Source: Solirubrobacterales bacterium (GTDB taxonomy: Bacteria > Actinomycetota > Thermoleophilia > Solirubrobacterales > 70-9). From it: 41,852 nucleotides of DNA. This document shows, piece by piece, positions 1 to 7,731 of the stretch. How positions within the stretch are numbered: the stretch's first letter is position 1; each line of letters begins with the position of its first letter. The stretch covers positions 1 to 41,852 of the forward strand of contig JAJTCK010000007.1 of NCBI GenBank assembly GCA_021323175.1, in the 5' to 3' direction. Under the pieces are notes generated by a model that searched no databases, was not told the DNA's origin, and saw only the letters and a program-made list of their open reading frames with translations. The translations under genes and the position numbers were made by a program.

Positions 1-767
1 GGGTTGCCGGTGCTGCCTCCGGCGTTGCCGCCGGTGCTGCCTCCGGCGTTGCCGCCGGTGCTGCCTCCGGCGTTGCCGCCGGTGCTGCCTCCGGCGTTGC
101 CGCCGGTGCTGCCTCCGCTGCCGCCTCCGGCGTTGCCGCCCGTGCTGCCCCCGGTGCTGCCACCCGTGGTGCCGCCCGCCCCGCCCCGGTCGCCCTGGCC
201 GCCGCCGCCCCGGTCGGGCCGGTCCGAGCCGCCGCCGCCACCACCCGGGCTGGAAGGCGTGGTCGGCTCCGCGCTCGGCTCGCCCACGGCCGCGCCGCCG
301 CCACCCGAGCCGGATGTCCCGATGCTCGGTGTTGCAGCCCCTCCGTCCACTCCGTCGCCCTGGCTCGGCCCCGGGTTCTGGCCGTCGCCGCGGCTGGTTC
401 GGGCACCGTTATCCCTGTCCTTGCCCCCTAGTCGCGCCGGATCCACCTCGACGGCCGAAGCGACCGCGGTCACCGCAGCCGCCAGCGAGGGCGCGGAAGC
501 CGTGGTCCCGGCCGTGGTTCGGTTCGCTGCGCCCGTGCCCGCCGGAGGCCCGACGAGCTCGGCGACCGCAAGCGATTTGTCGTTGGAACCGTCGCGGTCG
601 ATCGAGGAGGGCCAGACGTCGAACGAGACCGCACCCACCATGAAAACGAACCCCACGACCGCCCCGGCAAGCAGGGCACCGCTGACACCGATGCCCGCGA
701 TGTAGCTCTGGGCGATCCTGCCGTTTCCGTTCCCCCCTGTAGGGGCCTGTTGCATCCTTGCGAACAT
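1..767 (-). CDS. Membrane-anchored Gly-rich repeat protein (C-terminus off window)
   Basis: Reading frame open from ATG at 767 to the left edge, so only the N-terminal 255 or so residues are seen. Residues about 19-44 form one strongly hydrophobic membrane segment after a short polar N-terminus. An Ala/Thr/Ser/Pro-rich linker follows, then Gly-rich sequence ending in tandem TGGNAGGS octapeptides. An AAGGAG Shine-Dalgarno lies only 2 nt before this ATG, so the in-frame ATG at 755 is an alternative start. The opposite strand gives a Pro/Leu-rich ORF that is a shadow of the repeats. The gene lies 136 nt downstream of the M23 peptidase on the same strand. The layout suggests a single-pass protein with a flexible extracytoplasmic tail. 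No enzyme domain is visible and I do not recognise a family. Confidence 0.7.
   Translation of the reverse strand, partial: MFARMQQAPTGGNGNGRIAQSYIAGIGVSGALLAGAVVGFVFMVGAVSFDVWPSSIDRDGSNDKSLAVAELVGPPAGTGAANRTTAGTTASAPSLAAAVTAVASAVEVDPARLGGKDRDNGARTSRGDGQNPGPSQGDGVDGGAATPSIGTSGSGGGGAAVGEPSAEPTTPSSPGGGGGGSDRPDRGGGGQGDRGGAGGTTGGSTGGSTGGNAGGGSGGSTGGNAGGSTGGNAGGSTGGNAGGSTGGNAGGSTGN
4..120. repeat. Tandem 24-bp coding repeat
   Basis: Three perfect 24-bp units (25-48, 49-72, 73-96) are flanked by a 21-bp unit lacking one codon (4-24) and a diverged unit (97-120). On the minus strand each unit encodes the octapeptide TGGNAGGS. The whole-codon loss and in-frame period indicate a coding minisatellite. 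The array probably continues beyond the left edge. Confidence 0.85.
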
Positions 768-903
768 GGCTCCTTGACTTATTCGTCGTCCTGCCCCGGA
801 GACCTTAGCCTTTCGGCCGCAGGCACTGGCCATTCGTATGCCAATTGTCTGCTTTTTGCGGGTTTCCGGCGGGTTCGGCGTGAGCCGCCCGCATCTGCAG
901 CCG

Positions 904-2061
904 CTACAGGTAGCCGAGCGGGTCCACTGCGGAACCATTGATGCGTACCTCGAAGTGAAGGTGGTCGCCGAAGCAGTGACCAGTGCAGCCCACGTAGCCG
1001 AGCACGGAGCCCTGGCTGATCGAGCCTGAGGTGCGCGCGAAGCTGGACTGATGCGCGTAGCAGGTCGAGAGGCCGCCCCCGTGGTCGATGCAGGTGTAGT
1101 TGCCGTAGCCCCCGTACGCCGAGGCGAGCACGATCGTCCCCGACTTGGCCGCCCGGATCGGCGTCCCGGAGGGGACGCCGATGTCAATCCCTTCGTGCAT
1201 CCGGCCCCAACGCCATCCGAAGCCCGAGGTGACGGGGCCGTTCACCGGCCAGATGAAGCCACTCTGACCGCCCTGGATCGGGCCGGCGGGCAGGGTCCCG
1301 CCGCCGCTCGTGCCGAGCTGCTTCTCGATCTGCTCGGAGATGTCTGAGAGGTCGCCCTCGAGCTCCTCCTGCTGGGCGCGGACATCCGAGAGCGCGGCCT
1401 GCTGGCGATCGCGGGCCGCCGCCAGCGCCGCGGTCTGCTGTTCGAGGTCCGCGCGGAGCGCCTCGAGCTCCTGCTTGCGCCGTGCGATCGAGTCTCGAGC
1501 GGCCTTCACGGTCTCCACGGTGACCCGCATCTCGTTGCGCAGCTCGCGGACGCGGTCCACGATCGAGCTGTCCTGTTCCTCGAGGCGCTGCAGGTACTCG
1601 GTGCGCTCCAACAGGTCGTCGAACCCGTCGGACTCCAGGATCACGCTGATCAGATCGGGCTCGCCGGACTTATAGATCGCGACCAGGCGGTCTTCGAGGA
1701 TCACGATCGCTCGGCGCAGGCGGTCGCGCAGCTCCTCCAGGCGGGCCTGGGCCTGCTCCAGCTCCGCCTGCTTCTGGGCCAGCTCGGCGGCGAGCGTCGC
1801 CTCCCGGTTGCGCAGGTCGGCAACCTCGACCTGAAGCGCCGAGATCTCCTCCGACGCCGCGGAGATCTCGGTGGTCAACACGCCCTCGCGGCGGTCCACC
1901 GTCTCCAGCTTCTGTTCGGTATCGCTAAGGCGCTCCTGCAGGCTCTGGGCAGGGGCGGAAACGGACAGCGCACCCGCAGCCACCGTGAGCACGGCGCAGC
2001 CCAGCGCAGCCCCCAGCCGGGTTCGGCGCGCCGAGACTCGAGGTTTTCCGTCCGTGGTCAT
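904..2061 (-). CDS. M23 family metallopeptidase with coiled coil (EnvC/NlpD-like)
   Basis: Predicted secreted peptidoglycan hydrolase or hydrolase activator. A basic N-terminus and hydrophobic signal segment (about residues 12-40) precede a coiled-coil region of some 200 residues rich in Glu, Gln, Arg and Ala. A C-terminal M23/LytM domain follows with both zinc motifs intact: HEGID (about residue 289) and HLHFEV (about 367). This architecture is typical of EnvC-like and RipA-like cell-division hydrolases. Start: GTG codons at 2070 and 2064 are possible, but ATG at 2061 has AGGTGAG five nt upstream and is preferred. The 5' leader carries a c-di-AMP riboswitch (2074-2200) ending right at the Shine-Dalgarno, so expression should respond to c-di-AMP. 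The Gly-rich membrane protein lies downstream. Confidence 0.9.
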   Translation of the reverse strand: MTTDGKPRVSARRTRLGAALGCAVLTVAAGALSVSAPAQSLQERLSDTEQKLETVDRREGVLTTEISAASEEISALQVEVADLRNREATLAAELAQKQAELEQAQARLEELRDRLRRAIVILEDRLVAIYKSGEPDLISVILESDGFDDLLERTEYLQRLEEQDSSIVDRVRELRNEMRVTVETVKAARDSIARRKQELEALRADLEQQTAALAAARDRQQAALSDVRAQQEELEGDLSDISEQIEKQLGTSGGGTLPAGPIQGGQSGFIWPVNGPVTSGFGWRWGRMHEGIDIGVPSGTPIRAAKSGTIVLASAYGGYGNYTCIDHGGGLSTCYAHQSSFARTSGSISQGSVLGYVGCTGHCFGDHLHFEVRINGSAVDPLGYL

Positions 2062-2073
2062 CACACTCACCTG

Positions 2074-2200
2074 ACGCCTACGGGGTTAGCTGTCGGGCTG
2101 GCGCGGTGTGAGTCGCGCCGGGCCTGTTTGCCGCCGGCCCTTCGCCCCGGATTCGTGGGTCCCCCGATCGCGGTGCGCAGCGCGCACGGCGACTCGGCGT
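2074..2200 (-). promoter_or_regulatory. c-di-AMP (ydaO-yuaA type) riboswitch
   Basis: On the minus strand the leader of the M23 gene contains the hallmark 3' segment GACAGCTAACCCCGTAGGCG. Upstream it also has the actinobacterial-style block GGGGGACCCACGAATCCGGG. ACGCC at 2196-2200 can pair with GGCGT at 2074-2078 to close the aptamer (P1). The closing strand is immediately followed by AGGTGAG, the Shine-Dalgarno of the peptidase, so ligand binding could act on translation or on the transcript end. Known from the family: ydaO RNAs bind c-di-AMP and in actinobacteria often precede cell-wall hydrolase genes. Recognition is by motif; no covariance search was run. Confidence 0.88.
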
Positions 2201-2266
2201 GTCGTAGATGCAGATCATAGGGCGCGACGTAGAGATCCCCGCCGCGCCCATAGCTTGGCGACCGGG

Positions 2267-3532
2267 CTAGGCGGCGGCTGAAACCGGCGTTGCAGGCGCT
2301 CCGCCTGCGGCGAGCTCGCCGGCCCACTCCAGGCGCTCGCGGTACTCCTGAGCCTGCATCCGGGAGATGACCAGGCGCTGGACCTGGGCCGTGCCCTCGA
2401 ACAGCTGGTAGATCTTGGCGTCGCGGAACCACTTCTCCAGCGGGCAGTCGGCGGTCTGCGCGTAAGGGCCCACCAGATCCATCAGGGTGGTGGTCGCCCA
2501 CATCGTCACGTCCCCGGCCTTGAGCTTGGACATCGAGCCCTGGCCCCCGCTCATCGGGACGCCGTTGCGGCCCATCCACGAGGCGCGCTGCACCAGCAGC
2601 CGAGCGGAGTCGATCTCGGTCGCCACGTCCGCCAGCACCTGCTGGATGCGCTGCTCCTTCAGCGCCGGACGGCTCTCGATGGTCTGGCCGTCCAGGTACT
2701 CCAGGGTCCACTCGTAGGCGGCCTGGGCGATGCCGAGCGCCGAAGCGCCCACCATGGGACGGGTAATCTCGAAGGTCGCGAGGGCGTTGGAGGCGCCGGA
2801 CTTCTGGCCCGACCGGGCACGCTCGAGCTTCCTGTTGAGCTTGTCCATGCCGCCCAGCAGGTTCTCTGCTGGGATCCGGCAGTTCTCGAGCACCACCTCG
2901 GCGGTGTGACTGGCGCGAATGCCGATCTTCGTCTCCTTCTTGCCCTGCTCCAGGCCGGGGGTCCCCTTCCCGATCACGAAGGAGGCCTGGCCGCGGTGGC
3001 CGAGCGCCGAATCCACGGTCGCGACCACGACGTGGACGTCGGCGATTCCGCCATTCGTGATGAAGACCTTGGTGCCGTCAAGCACCCACTCGTCGCCATC
3101 CAGCTTGGCGGTGGTGCGCAGGCTCTTCACGTCGGAGCCCGCCTGGGCCTCGGTCACGGCGTACGCCCCCAGTTTGATCTCCTCGTCGCTGCCGAAGCAC
3201 TGGGGGACCCACCGAGCGATCTGCTCGGGGCTGCCCGAGGCGGCGATGCCGGCGGCCGCGAGGCCGGAGCCGTTGACGGCCAGCGCGATCCCTGCGCAGC
3301 CCCAGTGCATCTCCTCGGCGGCGATCACGCCCAGCTGGCCGTCGCGGTCCTGCCCCGTGCGCTGGATGTGGTCGAGGCCGTTCAGGCCCCACGCACGCGC
3401 CTCGCGGATGACCTCCCAGGGGGTGCTCTCCTCGGCGTCGTGCTTTCGGGCGACCGGCCGGATCACCTCACGCGCGAAGCGGCGGCAGTGGTCCCGGAAC
3501 TCCCGTTGCTCGTCGTTGAGCGCAAAATCCAT
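2267..3532 (-). CDS. Acyl-CoA dehydrogenase
   Basis: FAD flavoprotein of 421 residues, the normal family length, that oxidises acyl-CoA to 2-enoyl-CoA in beta-oxidation or a related degradation route. The N-terminal helical domain starts directly at the ATG. The FAD/substrate motif AYAVTEAQAGSD is near residue 147, and the active-site region LFEGTAQVQR carries the expected catalytic Glu at about 379. The final 20 residues are Ala/Pro-rich and probably disordered. A GGGAGG Shine-Dalgarno lies 9 nt before the start. A palindromic operator at 3557-3577, 25-45 nt upstream, is nearly identical to one before the thiolase at 9535. Chain-length preference cannot be read from sequence. Confidence 0.93.
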   Translation of the reverse strand: MDFALNDEQREFRDHCRRFAREVIRPVARKHDAEESTPWEVIREARAWGLNGLDHIQRTGQDRDGQLGVIAAEEMHWGCAGIALAVNGSGLAAAGIAASGSPEQIARWVPQCFGSDEEIKLGAYAVTEAQAGSDVKSLRTTAKLDGDEWVLDGTKVFITNGGIADVHVVVATVDSALGHRGQASFVIGKGTPGLEQGKKETKIGIRASHTAEVVLENCRIPAENLLGGMDKLNRKLERARSGQKSGASNALATFEITRPMVGASALGIAQAAYEWTLEYLDGQTIESRPALKEQRIQQVLADVATEIDSARLLVQRASWMGRNGVPMSGGQGSMSKLKAGDVTMWATTTLMDLVGPYAQTADCPLEKWFRDAKIYQLFEGTAQVQRLVISRMQAQEYRERLEWAGELAAGGAPATPVSAAA

Positions 3533-3556
3533 GCTGTGGCGCCTCCCGTAGGCTGA

Positions 3557-3577
3557 TTGACTGGTCAGTCAGCCAGT
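3557..3577. promoter_or_regulatory. Palindromic operator before acyl-CoA dehydrogenase
   Basis: TTGACTGG-TCA-GTCAGCCAGT is identical at 18 of 21 positions to 9611-9631 upstream of the thiolase. It contains the inverted repeat TGACTG-GT-CAGTCA; outer arms GACTGG/CCAGTC are also present. Size and position suggest a TetR-family fatty-acid regulator. No such regulator is encoded in the window. Confidence 0.7.
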
Positions 3578-3639
3578 CTAGACGACGTGGGTACGCGCCT
3601 CGCCACCCCCACCGTGCCGGCCGGATAGCGTTCGCGTCC

Positions 3640-4974
3640 GTGCGCCTCCCGCGGCCGATCCAGAACGCCCTGGACTGGGTCCGCCACGATCTGGGCGCGA
3701 AGGCCCGGCTGGGCGGTGGCATCCACCGCCGCGTCGCGCTGGGGGCGACCGGCGTTCTGGTCCTCGCCGTCGCGGTCTGGGCGCTGGTCGCGGGGCCACT
3801 CTCGGGAGACGACGACCCCGAGGTCGAGGCCCGCGTGGTCACCGTGCCGGTCGAGATCGACGACGCGGCGGAGGCGCCCGTGGGGCCGCTCGGCTTCCCC
3901 GTGGTCGCGACCCGCAACACGACCAGGGTCGGCGGATCGGGTCCGGAGACGGACGCAGCCGCGATCGCGCTCGCGACCCATCCCCCCTCGCCCGGCGCGG
4001 CGCCGGTGCAGGCGGCGGTCTTGGTGGGCGCGGAGGACTGGCAGGGCGGGATCGCGGCGTCGGTGCTCGCAGGGCCACCCGTCCGCGCCCCAGTGCTGAT
4101 CGGCGATCGCGACGAGGTCCCCGAGGTCACCGCTGACGCCCTCGCGAAGCTGAACCCGGTCGGAGGCTCGGGAGCGGCCGACGCTGCGGTGTACCTGGTC
4201 GGAGACGTTGCGGCCCCCGAGGGCTACGTGACCGAGCGGATCACCGGCGCCACCCCGGCCGAGCGGGCCGCGGCGATCGACGAACTGCGCTCTCGGCTGC
4301 TGCGCTCTGCGCCAGAGAGCGTCCTGATCGCGAGCTCCGACGAGGCCGCGTACGCGATGCCGGCGGCCGCCTGGGCCGCCAGGTCAGGCGACCCGGTCCT
4401 GTTCGCCGAACGGGATCGCCTGCCCGAGGCGACCGCGCGTGCACTCGTCCGCCACCGCGAGCAGCCCTTGTACGTCCTCGGCCCGGAGAGCGTGATCGGG
4501 GAGGAGGTGATCCGCGCGATCGCGCGGGCGGCGCCGGCCGTGCAGCGGATCGGCGAGCCTGGCGCCACCGCCAGCTCGATCGCGTTCGCGCGCTACGCGA
4601 GCTCGGGCTTCGGGTGGAACATCAACGATCCCGGTCACGGGCTGGTCCTGGCGAGCGCCGGCCGACCGCTGGATGCGGCGGCCGCCGCGCCGCTGTCGGC
4701 CAGCAGCCGGTGGGGGCCGCTGCTCGTCCTGGAAGACGCAAGTACGCTGCCCGCGACGGTGCGCAGCTTCCTGCTCGACATCAAGCCCGGCTTCGAAGAC
4801 GACCCAACCCGCGCCGTCTACAACCATGTGTGGGTGATCGGAGACTCATCCGCGATCGGAGCGACCGTCCAGGCCGAGGTCGACGAGCTGGCGGAGCTGA
4901 TCGAGGTCGGCCCCGGCGCGGGGGGCACGGTCTCAGAGAGCGACGGCATGGGCGACGGGCGGGAGCGGCCATGA
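3640..4974 (+). CDS. Membrane-anchored cell-wall-binding repeat 2 (CWB2-like) protein
   Basis: Protein of 444 residues with one N-terminal membrane segment (about 31-52, after a basic stretch) and an extracytoplasmic region. That region resembles CWB2 (PF04122) repeats: a TRVGG segment at about residue 95 followed by a TDAAAIALA helix, an ERITGATPAERAAAI segment near 200, and later VLGPESVIGEE and VWVIGDSSAIG motifs. CWB2 modules attach Gram-positive surface proteins to wall polymers. No catalytic domain accompanies them. The GTG start has no Shine-Dalgarno; TAGCGT lies 8 nt before it, predicting a nearly leaderless mRNA. The stop overlaps the start of the next gene (ATGA), so the two are translationally coupled. 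Confidence 0.72.
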   Translation: MRLPRPIQNALDWVRHDLGAKARLGGGIHRRVALGATGVLVLAVAVWALVAGPLSGDDDPEVEARVVTVPVEIDDAAEAPVGPLGFPVVATRNTTRVGGSGPETDAAAIALATHPPSPGAAPVQAAVLVGAEDWQGGIAASVLAGPPVRAPVLIGDRDEVPEVTADALAKLNPVGGSGAADAAVYLVGDVAAPEGYVTERITGATPAERAAAIDELRSRLLRSAPESVLIASSDEAAYAMPAAAWAARSGDPVLFAERDRLPEATARALVRHREQPLYVLGPESVIGEEVIRAIARAAPAVQRIGEPGATASSIAFARYASSGFGWNINDPGHGLVLASAGRPLDAAAAAPLSASSRWGPLLVLEDASTLPATVRSFLLDIKPGFEDDPTRAVYNHVWVIGDSSAIGATVQAEVDELAELIEVGPGAGGTVSESDGMGDGRERP

Positions 4975-5252
4975 GCGAGGCCGAGCAGCCCGCGCGTGTA
5001 CGCGGCCGGGTCACCGTTGACGACATCCGGGCGCTCGCGGGCCCGGCCACTCCCCACTTCGCCCTGCAGATCCGAAACCGGATCCGAAAGCTGATCGATG
5101 TCCTTCCGGAGGACGACCCGGCCCGGGTGGAGGGAGCGCGCCAGATCGCGAAGCTCGAGGAGCTCGCCAAGCACACCGGCGATCCGCGTGGCCTGGGACC
5201 GGGAGACGAGGCGATGCTCCACGACGAGGGCCGGATCCTCGGCGAGCCGTGA
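4971..5252 (+). CDS. Conserved-looking hypothetical protein, 93 aa
   Basis: Starts at the ATG of an ATGA overlap with the CWB2-like gene and ends 25 nt before the next gene, so it is the middle member of a three-gene operon. The product is charged and soluble, with no signal or membrane segment. It has a basic segment near residues 30-42 (ALQIRNRIRKLI) followed by two probable helices with a DDPARVEGARQIAKLEELA stretch. I do not recognise the family. The tight coupling and normal codon use argue that it is real. Confidence 0.72.
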   Translation: MSEAEQPARVRGRVTVDDIRALAGPATPHFALQIRNRIRKLIDVLPEDDPARVEGARQIAKLEELAKHTGDPRGLGPGDEAMLHDEGRILGEP

Positions 5253-5277
5253 ACCGCCACGGCGGCCCGAGCGCACG

Positions 5278-5949
5278 GTGAAGGAGGTCGCGGCCGGAGT
5301 CTGGCGGCTCTCCGAGTTCCCGCCGCGGCCGGTCATCAACGTCTACCTCGTCGGGAACGTCATGATCGACGCCGGGCGGACCTGGGACACCGGAAGGATC
5401 CGCAAGCAGACCGCGGGGCGCGACCTGTCGCTGCTCGCCCTCACACACGTGCACCCCGACCACCAGGGGGCCGCCAAGACGGTCTGCACCGAGCGTGGCA
5501 TCCCGCTGGCCTGCCACGAGGACGACGTCGACGCGATGGAGGGCCGGCGGCCCGTCCAGGAGGCGGCTCCGAATGATCTGCGCAACAAGCTAATCCTCCG
5601 GCTCTGGCAGGGCCCCCCGCACGAGGTCGGCCGGCCCTTCAAGGATGGGGACGAGATCGCCGGATTCCGCGTCATCCACGCCCCGGGCCACCAGCGCGGC
5701 GAGGTGATCTTCTGGCGGGAGTCAGACAGAGTCGCGATCTGCGGTGACGTGATTCGCAACATGAGCTACGCCACCACGCTGGCCGGCGTCCGCGAGCCGC
5801 CCGAAATCTTTACCTACGACGTCTCGGAGAACCGGCGCTCGATCCGGAAGCTGGCCGACCTTCACCCGCAGCTCACGCTGCCGGGGCACGGCCCCGAGAT
5901 CCGCGGCAGCGGGGAGATCGCAGCGCTCGCCGACCGCGTCGGCGCCTAG
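5278..5949 (+). CDS. MBL-fold metallo-hydrolase
   Basis: Metallo-beta-lactamase-fold hydrolase of 223 residues. The signature THVHPDHQG supplies His57, His59, Asp61 and His62. The remaining metal ligands are visible in APGHQRGE, ICGDV and LPGHGPE, so a two-metal site looks complete. Substrate unknown: this superfamily includes glyoxalase II, lactonases and thioesterases. GTG at 5278 is the best start because the beta-strand core begins a few residues later; longer in-frame starts overlap the 93-aa gene. Third gene of the CWB2 operon and convergent with the next gene, 6 nt away. Confidence 0.85.
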   Translation: MKEVAAGVWRLSEFPPRPVINVYLVGNVMIDAGRTWDTGRIRKQTAGRDLSLLALTHVHPDHQGAAKTVCTERGIPLACHEDDVDAMEGRRPVQEAAPNDLRNKLILRLWQGPPHEVGRPFKDGDEIAGFRVIHAPGHQRGEVIFWRESDRVAICGDVIRNMSYATTLAGVREPPEIFTYDVSENRRSIRKLADLHPQLTLPGHGPEIRGSGEIAALADRVGA

Positions 5950-5955
5950 TCCGGC

Positions 5956-6990
5956 TCAGCAGGAGCTGCCCGGCCCGAAGGCCCGGACGATCTTCGCCTG
6001 GTACTCCATCAGCTGCTCTGGCGGGATGAAGTAGGTCGGTGGGGTCAGCCACAGCCCGTCGCCGACCGCGGCCATCGCCTCGACCCGGCCGCGCACCTTG
6101 TCCAGCGGGCCGGCGGCGGTGTAGGCCTCGACCATCTCGTCCGGGATCGCCTCAGGCACCGCGGCCAGGGCGCCGCGCCGGAACGCATCTCCGGCGGCCT
6201 CCGCCGCTCCGGCGAAGCCGTGCATCTGCCAGAGTGGCCTGTAGGTGCGGACGGTGGCGTAGAAGGCGATCGTCCGCCGAGCCGCGTCGATCGCGCGGCC
6301 CTCGTCGTCGTCGATTGCACAGCAGACCGTCGGCAGGAAATCCAGGTCCGAGCGGCGGCGGCCGGACCGCTTCAACCCGGTCTCGAAGCTCGGGATCATC
6401 ACCTCTTCCACCCATCGCAGCGGGCACATCGGGTGGCCGATCAGCCCGTCGGCCACGTCGCCCGCCATCCGGCACATCCCCTCCTGCATGGCTGCGGTGT
6501 AGATCGGGACGCTCTCGCGGACGGCCTCGTGCGGCCGGATCCAGCCCCTCACGTCGATGTCCAGGTAGCGGCCTTCGTAGCGAATGGGCTCGCCGCCGGA
6601 GGCCTGCTGCATGATCAGCCGGGTCGCCTCGATCGTCTCGCGCAGATGCGGCGCGGGCTTTCCGTACTCCACGTCATGCCAGGTCTCGTTCAGGCGTTTG
6701 ACCCCGGCGCCGAGCCCGAGCCGGAACCGCCCCGCGGACATCTCATCGATGTCCAGGGCGGTGATGGCCAGGATGAAGGCGCTGCGCGTGAAGGCCCACG
6801 CGATCCCGGTGCCGACGCCGACCGTCTCGGTCTTCGCCGCCAGCCAGGTCGCCTGGGTCACGCTGCTCCGGAACAGCTCGGGGGTCCAGACGCAGTCGAT
6901 TTTGGCGGCTTCGGCCGCCGCGGCCTGCTCGGCGAGCTCGGCGACCGAGTCGCCGATTGCTGCGATCTGGATGCGGTCCAGGGCGCCCAC
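5956..6990 (-). CDS. LLM class flavin-dependent (probably F420) oxidoreductase
   Basis: Luciferase-like TIM-barrel protein of 344 residues. Family features include the WTPELFRS strand, the GTGIAWAFTRSA segment, the MSAGRFRLGLGAG motif (the classical SxGRfxLGLG of the family) and a PIYTAA strand. Actinobacterial members usually use coenzyme F420 for hydride transfer to or from varied substrates; the substrate is unknown. An ATG at 7035 would add 15 low-complexity residues. GTG at 6990 is chosen because TACTCT ends exactly 6 nt upstream, predicting a leaderless mRNA that starts at this codon. The C-terminus ends in Cys. Confidence 0.87.
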   Translation of the reverse strand: MGALDRIQIAAIGDSVAELAEQAAAAEAAKIDCVWTPELFRSSVTQATWLAAKTETVGVGTGIAWAFTRSAFILAITALDIDEMSAGRFRLGLGAGVKRLNETWHDVEYGKPAPHLRETIEATRLIMQQASGGEPIRYEGRYLDIDVRGWIRPHEAVRESVPIYTAAMQEGMCRMAGDVADGLIGHPMCPLRWVEEVMIPSFETGLKRSGRRRSDLDFLPTVCCAIDDDEGRAIDAARRTIAFYATVRTYRPLWQMHGFAGAAEAAGDAFRRGALAAVPEAIPDEMVEAYTAAGPLDKVRGRVEAMAAVGDGLWLTPPTYFIPPEQLMEYQAKIVRAFGPGSSC

Positions 6991-6996
6991 GCCGCG

Positions 6997-7002
6997 AGAG
7001 TA
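6997..7002 (-). promoter_or_regulatory. -10 box (TACTCT) for leaderless oxidoreductase mRNA
   Basis: TACTCT is followed by exactly 6 nt and then the GTG at 6990. That spacing puts the expected transcription start on the first base of the start codon. No Shine-Dalgarno is present. Confidence 0.5.
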
Positions 7003-7065
7003 ACCGCGCGTCGGGCCTCGCGGGGCTACGCGCACTCGGTCAGCCCGTAGCCCTCCAGCCGCGAG

Positions 7066-7731
7066 CTACTCCGGCGTGTTGTCGAGGGAGCGCCAGAAGT
7101 ACAGGCAGGCGATCGTGCGGTGCGGGCGCCAGGCCTCGCCCATCTGCTGGAGCTCGGCGGGCGTCGGCATCTCATCGAGGGCGTAGGCGAGCTGCGCGCC
7201 CTTGCGGACGCCCAGGTCCCCGGTCGAGAGCACGTCCGGTCGGCCCAGGTGGAAGATCAGGAACATCTCGGCGGTCCAGCGACCGATTCCCTTGATCGCC
7301 GTCAGCTCGTCGATCACCTCCTCGTCGGAGAGCTCAGGGAGCCGCCCGACGTCCAGCGCGCCGTCCTGGACCCGCTCGGCCAGGTCCCTGAAGTAGGAGA
7401 CCTTCGACCATGAGAGGCCGGCGTCCCGGAGGGCCTGCGGGTCGGCGGCGATCACCTGCTTCGGGTTCGGGGTGCCGCCGCCGAACAGCGCCTCGATCCT
7501 GCCCCAGATAGTGGCCGCCGCCTTGGTCGAGAGCTGCTGGCCGCAGATCGCGCGGGCGAGCGCCTCATACGGATCCTCCCGGCTCCCCCTGCGGTCGCGC
7601 TCGGGCTGGATCGGCCCGAGCGTCTTCATCAGCGTCGCCATCCTGCGGTCGGCGGCCATCAGCTCGCCCTCCGCGTCGCTGAAGCCGGCGGCCGACTCCC
7701 GAAGGTGTGCTCCTGCCGGGCGCGGGCTCAT
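7066..7731 (-). CDS. DNA-3-methyladenine glycosylase 2 (AlkA-like, HhH-GPD)
   Basis: Base-excision repair glycosylase of 221 residues that removes alkylated purines. Visible features are the ALARAICGQQLST helix (residues 57-69), the helix-hairpin-helix LTAIKGIGRWTAEM (about 143-156) and the catalytic Asp172 in STGDLGVRKG. The C-terminal WRPHRTIACLYFWRS helix is typical of AlkA. There is no C-terminal FeS cluster Cys set, so it is not a MutY/Nth type. The start is ATG at 7731, in an ATGA overlap with the upstream lipoprotein gene. It is the last gene of a thiolase-lipoprotein-glycosylase run. Confidence 0.9.
   Translation of the reverse strand: MSPRPAGAHLRESAAGFSDAEGELMAADRRMATLMKTLGPIQPERDRRGSREDPYEALARAICGQQLSTKAAATIWGRIEALFGGGTPNPKQVIAADPQALRDAGLSWSKVSYFRDLAERVQDGALDVGRLPELSDEEVIDELTAIKGIGRWTAEMFLIFHLGRPDVLSTGDLGVRKGAQLAYALDEMPTPAELQQMGEAWRPHRTIACLYFWRSLDNTPE

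Noticed and set aside
4-120. Possible CRISPR or satellite array
   Set aside because: Units are contiguous with no spacers, 24 bp long and in frame with a Gly-rich protein, so this is a coding minisatellite.
4-705. Plus-strand Pro/Leu-rich ORF of 233 aa
   Set aside because: It is the reverse image of the Gly-rich repeat gene on the minus strand. The minus frame has a ribosome site, a membrane segment and a sensible repeat; the plus frame has none.
869-892. Terminator after the M23 gene
   Set aside because: A hairpin (GCGGG-CGGC / GCCG-AA-CCCGC) exists, but on the minus strand it is followed by an A-rich rather than T-rich run. The Gly-rich gene may also be co-transcribed. Kept as an observation only.
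2067-2711. Minus-strand ORF covering the end of the acyl-CoA dehydrogenase and the leader
   Set aside because: Out of frame with the dehydrogenase and runs through the riboswitch; composition is Gly/Arg/Pro-rich without motifs.
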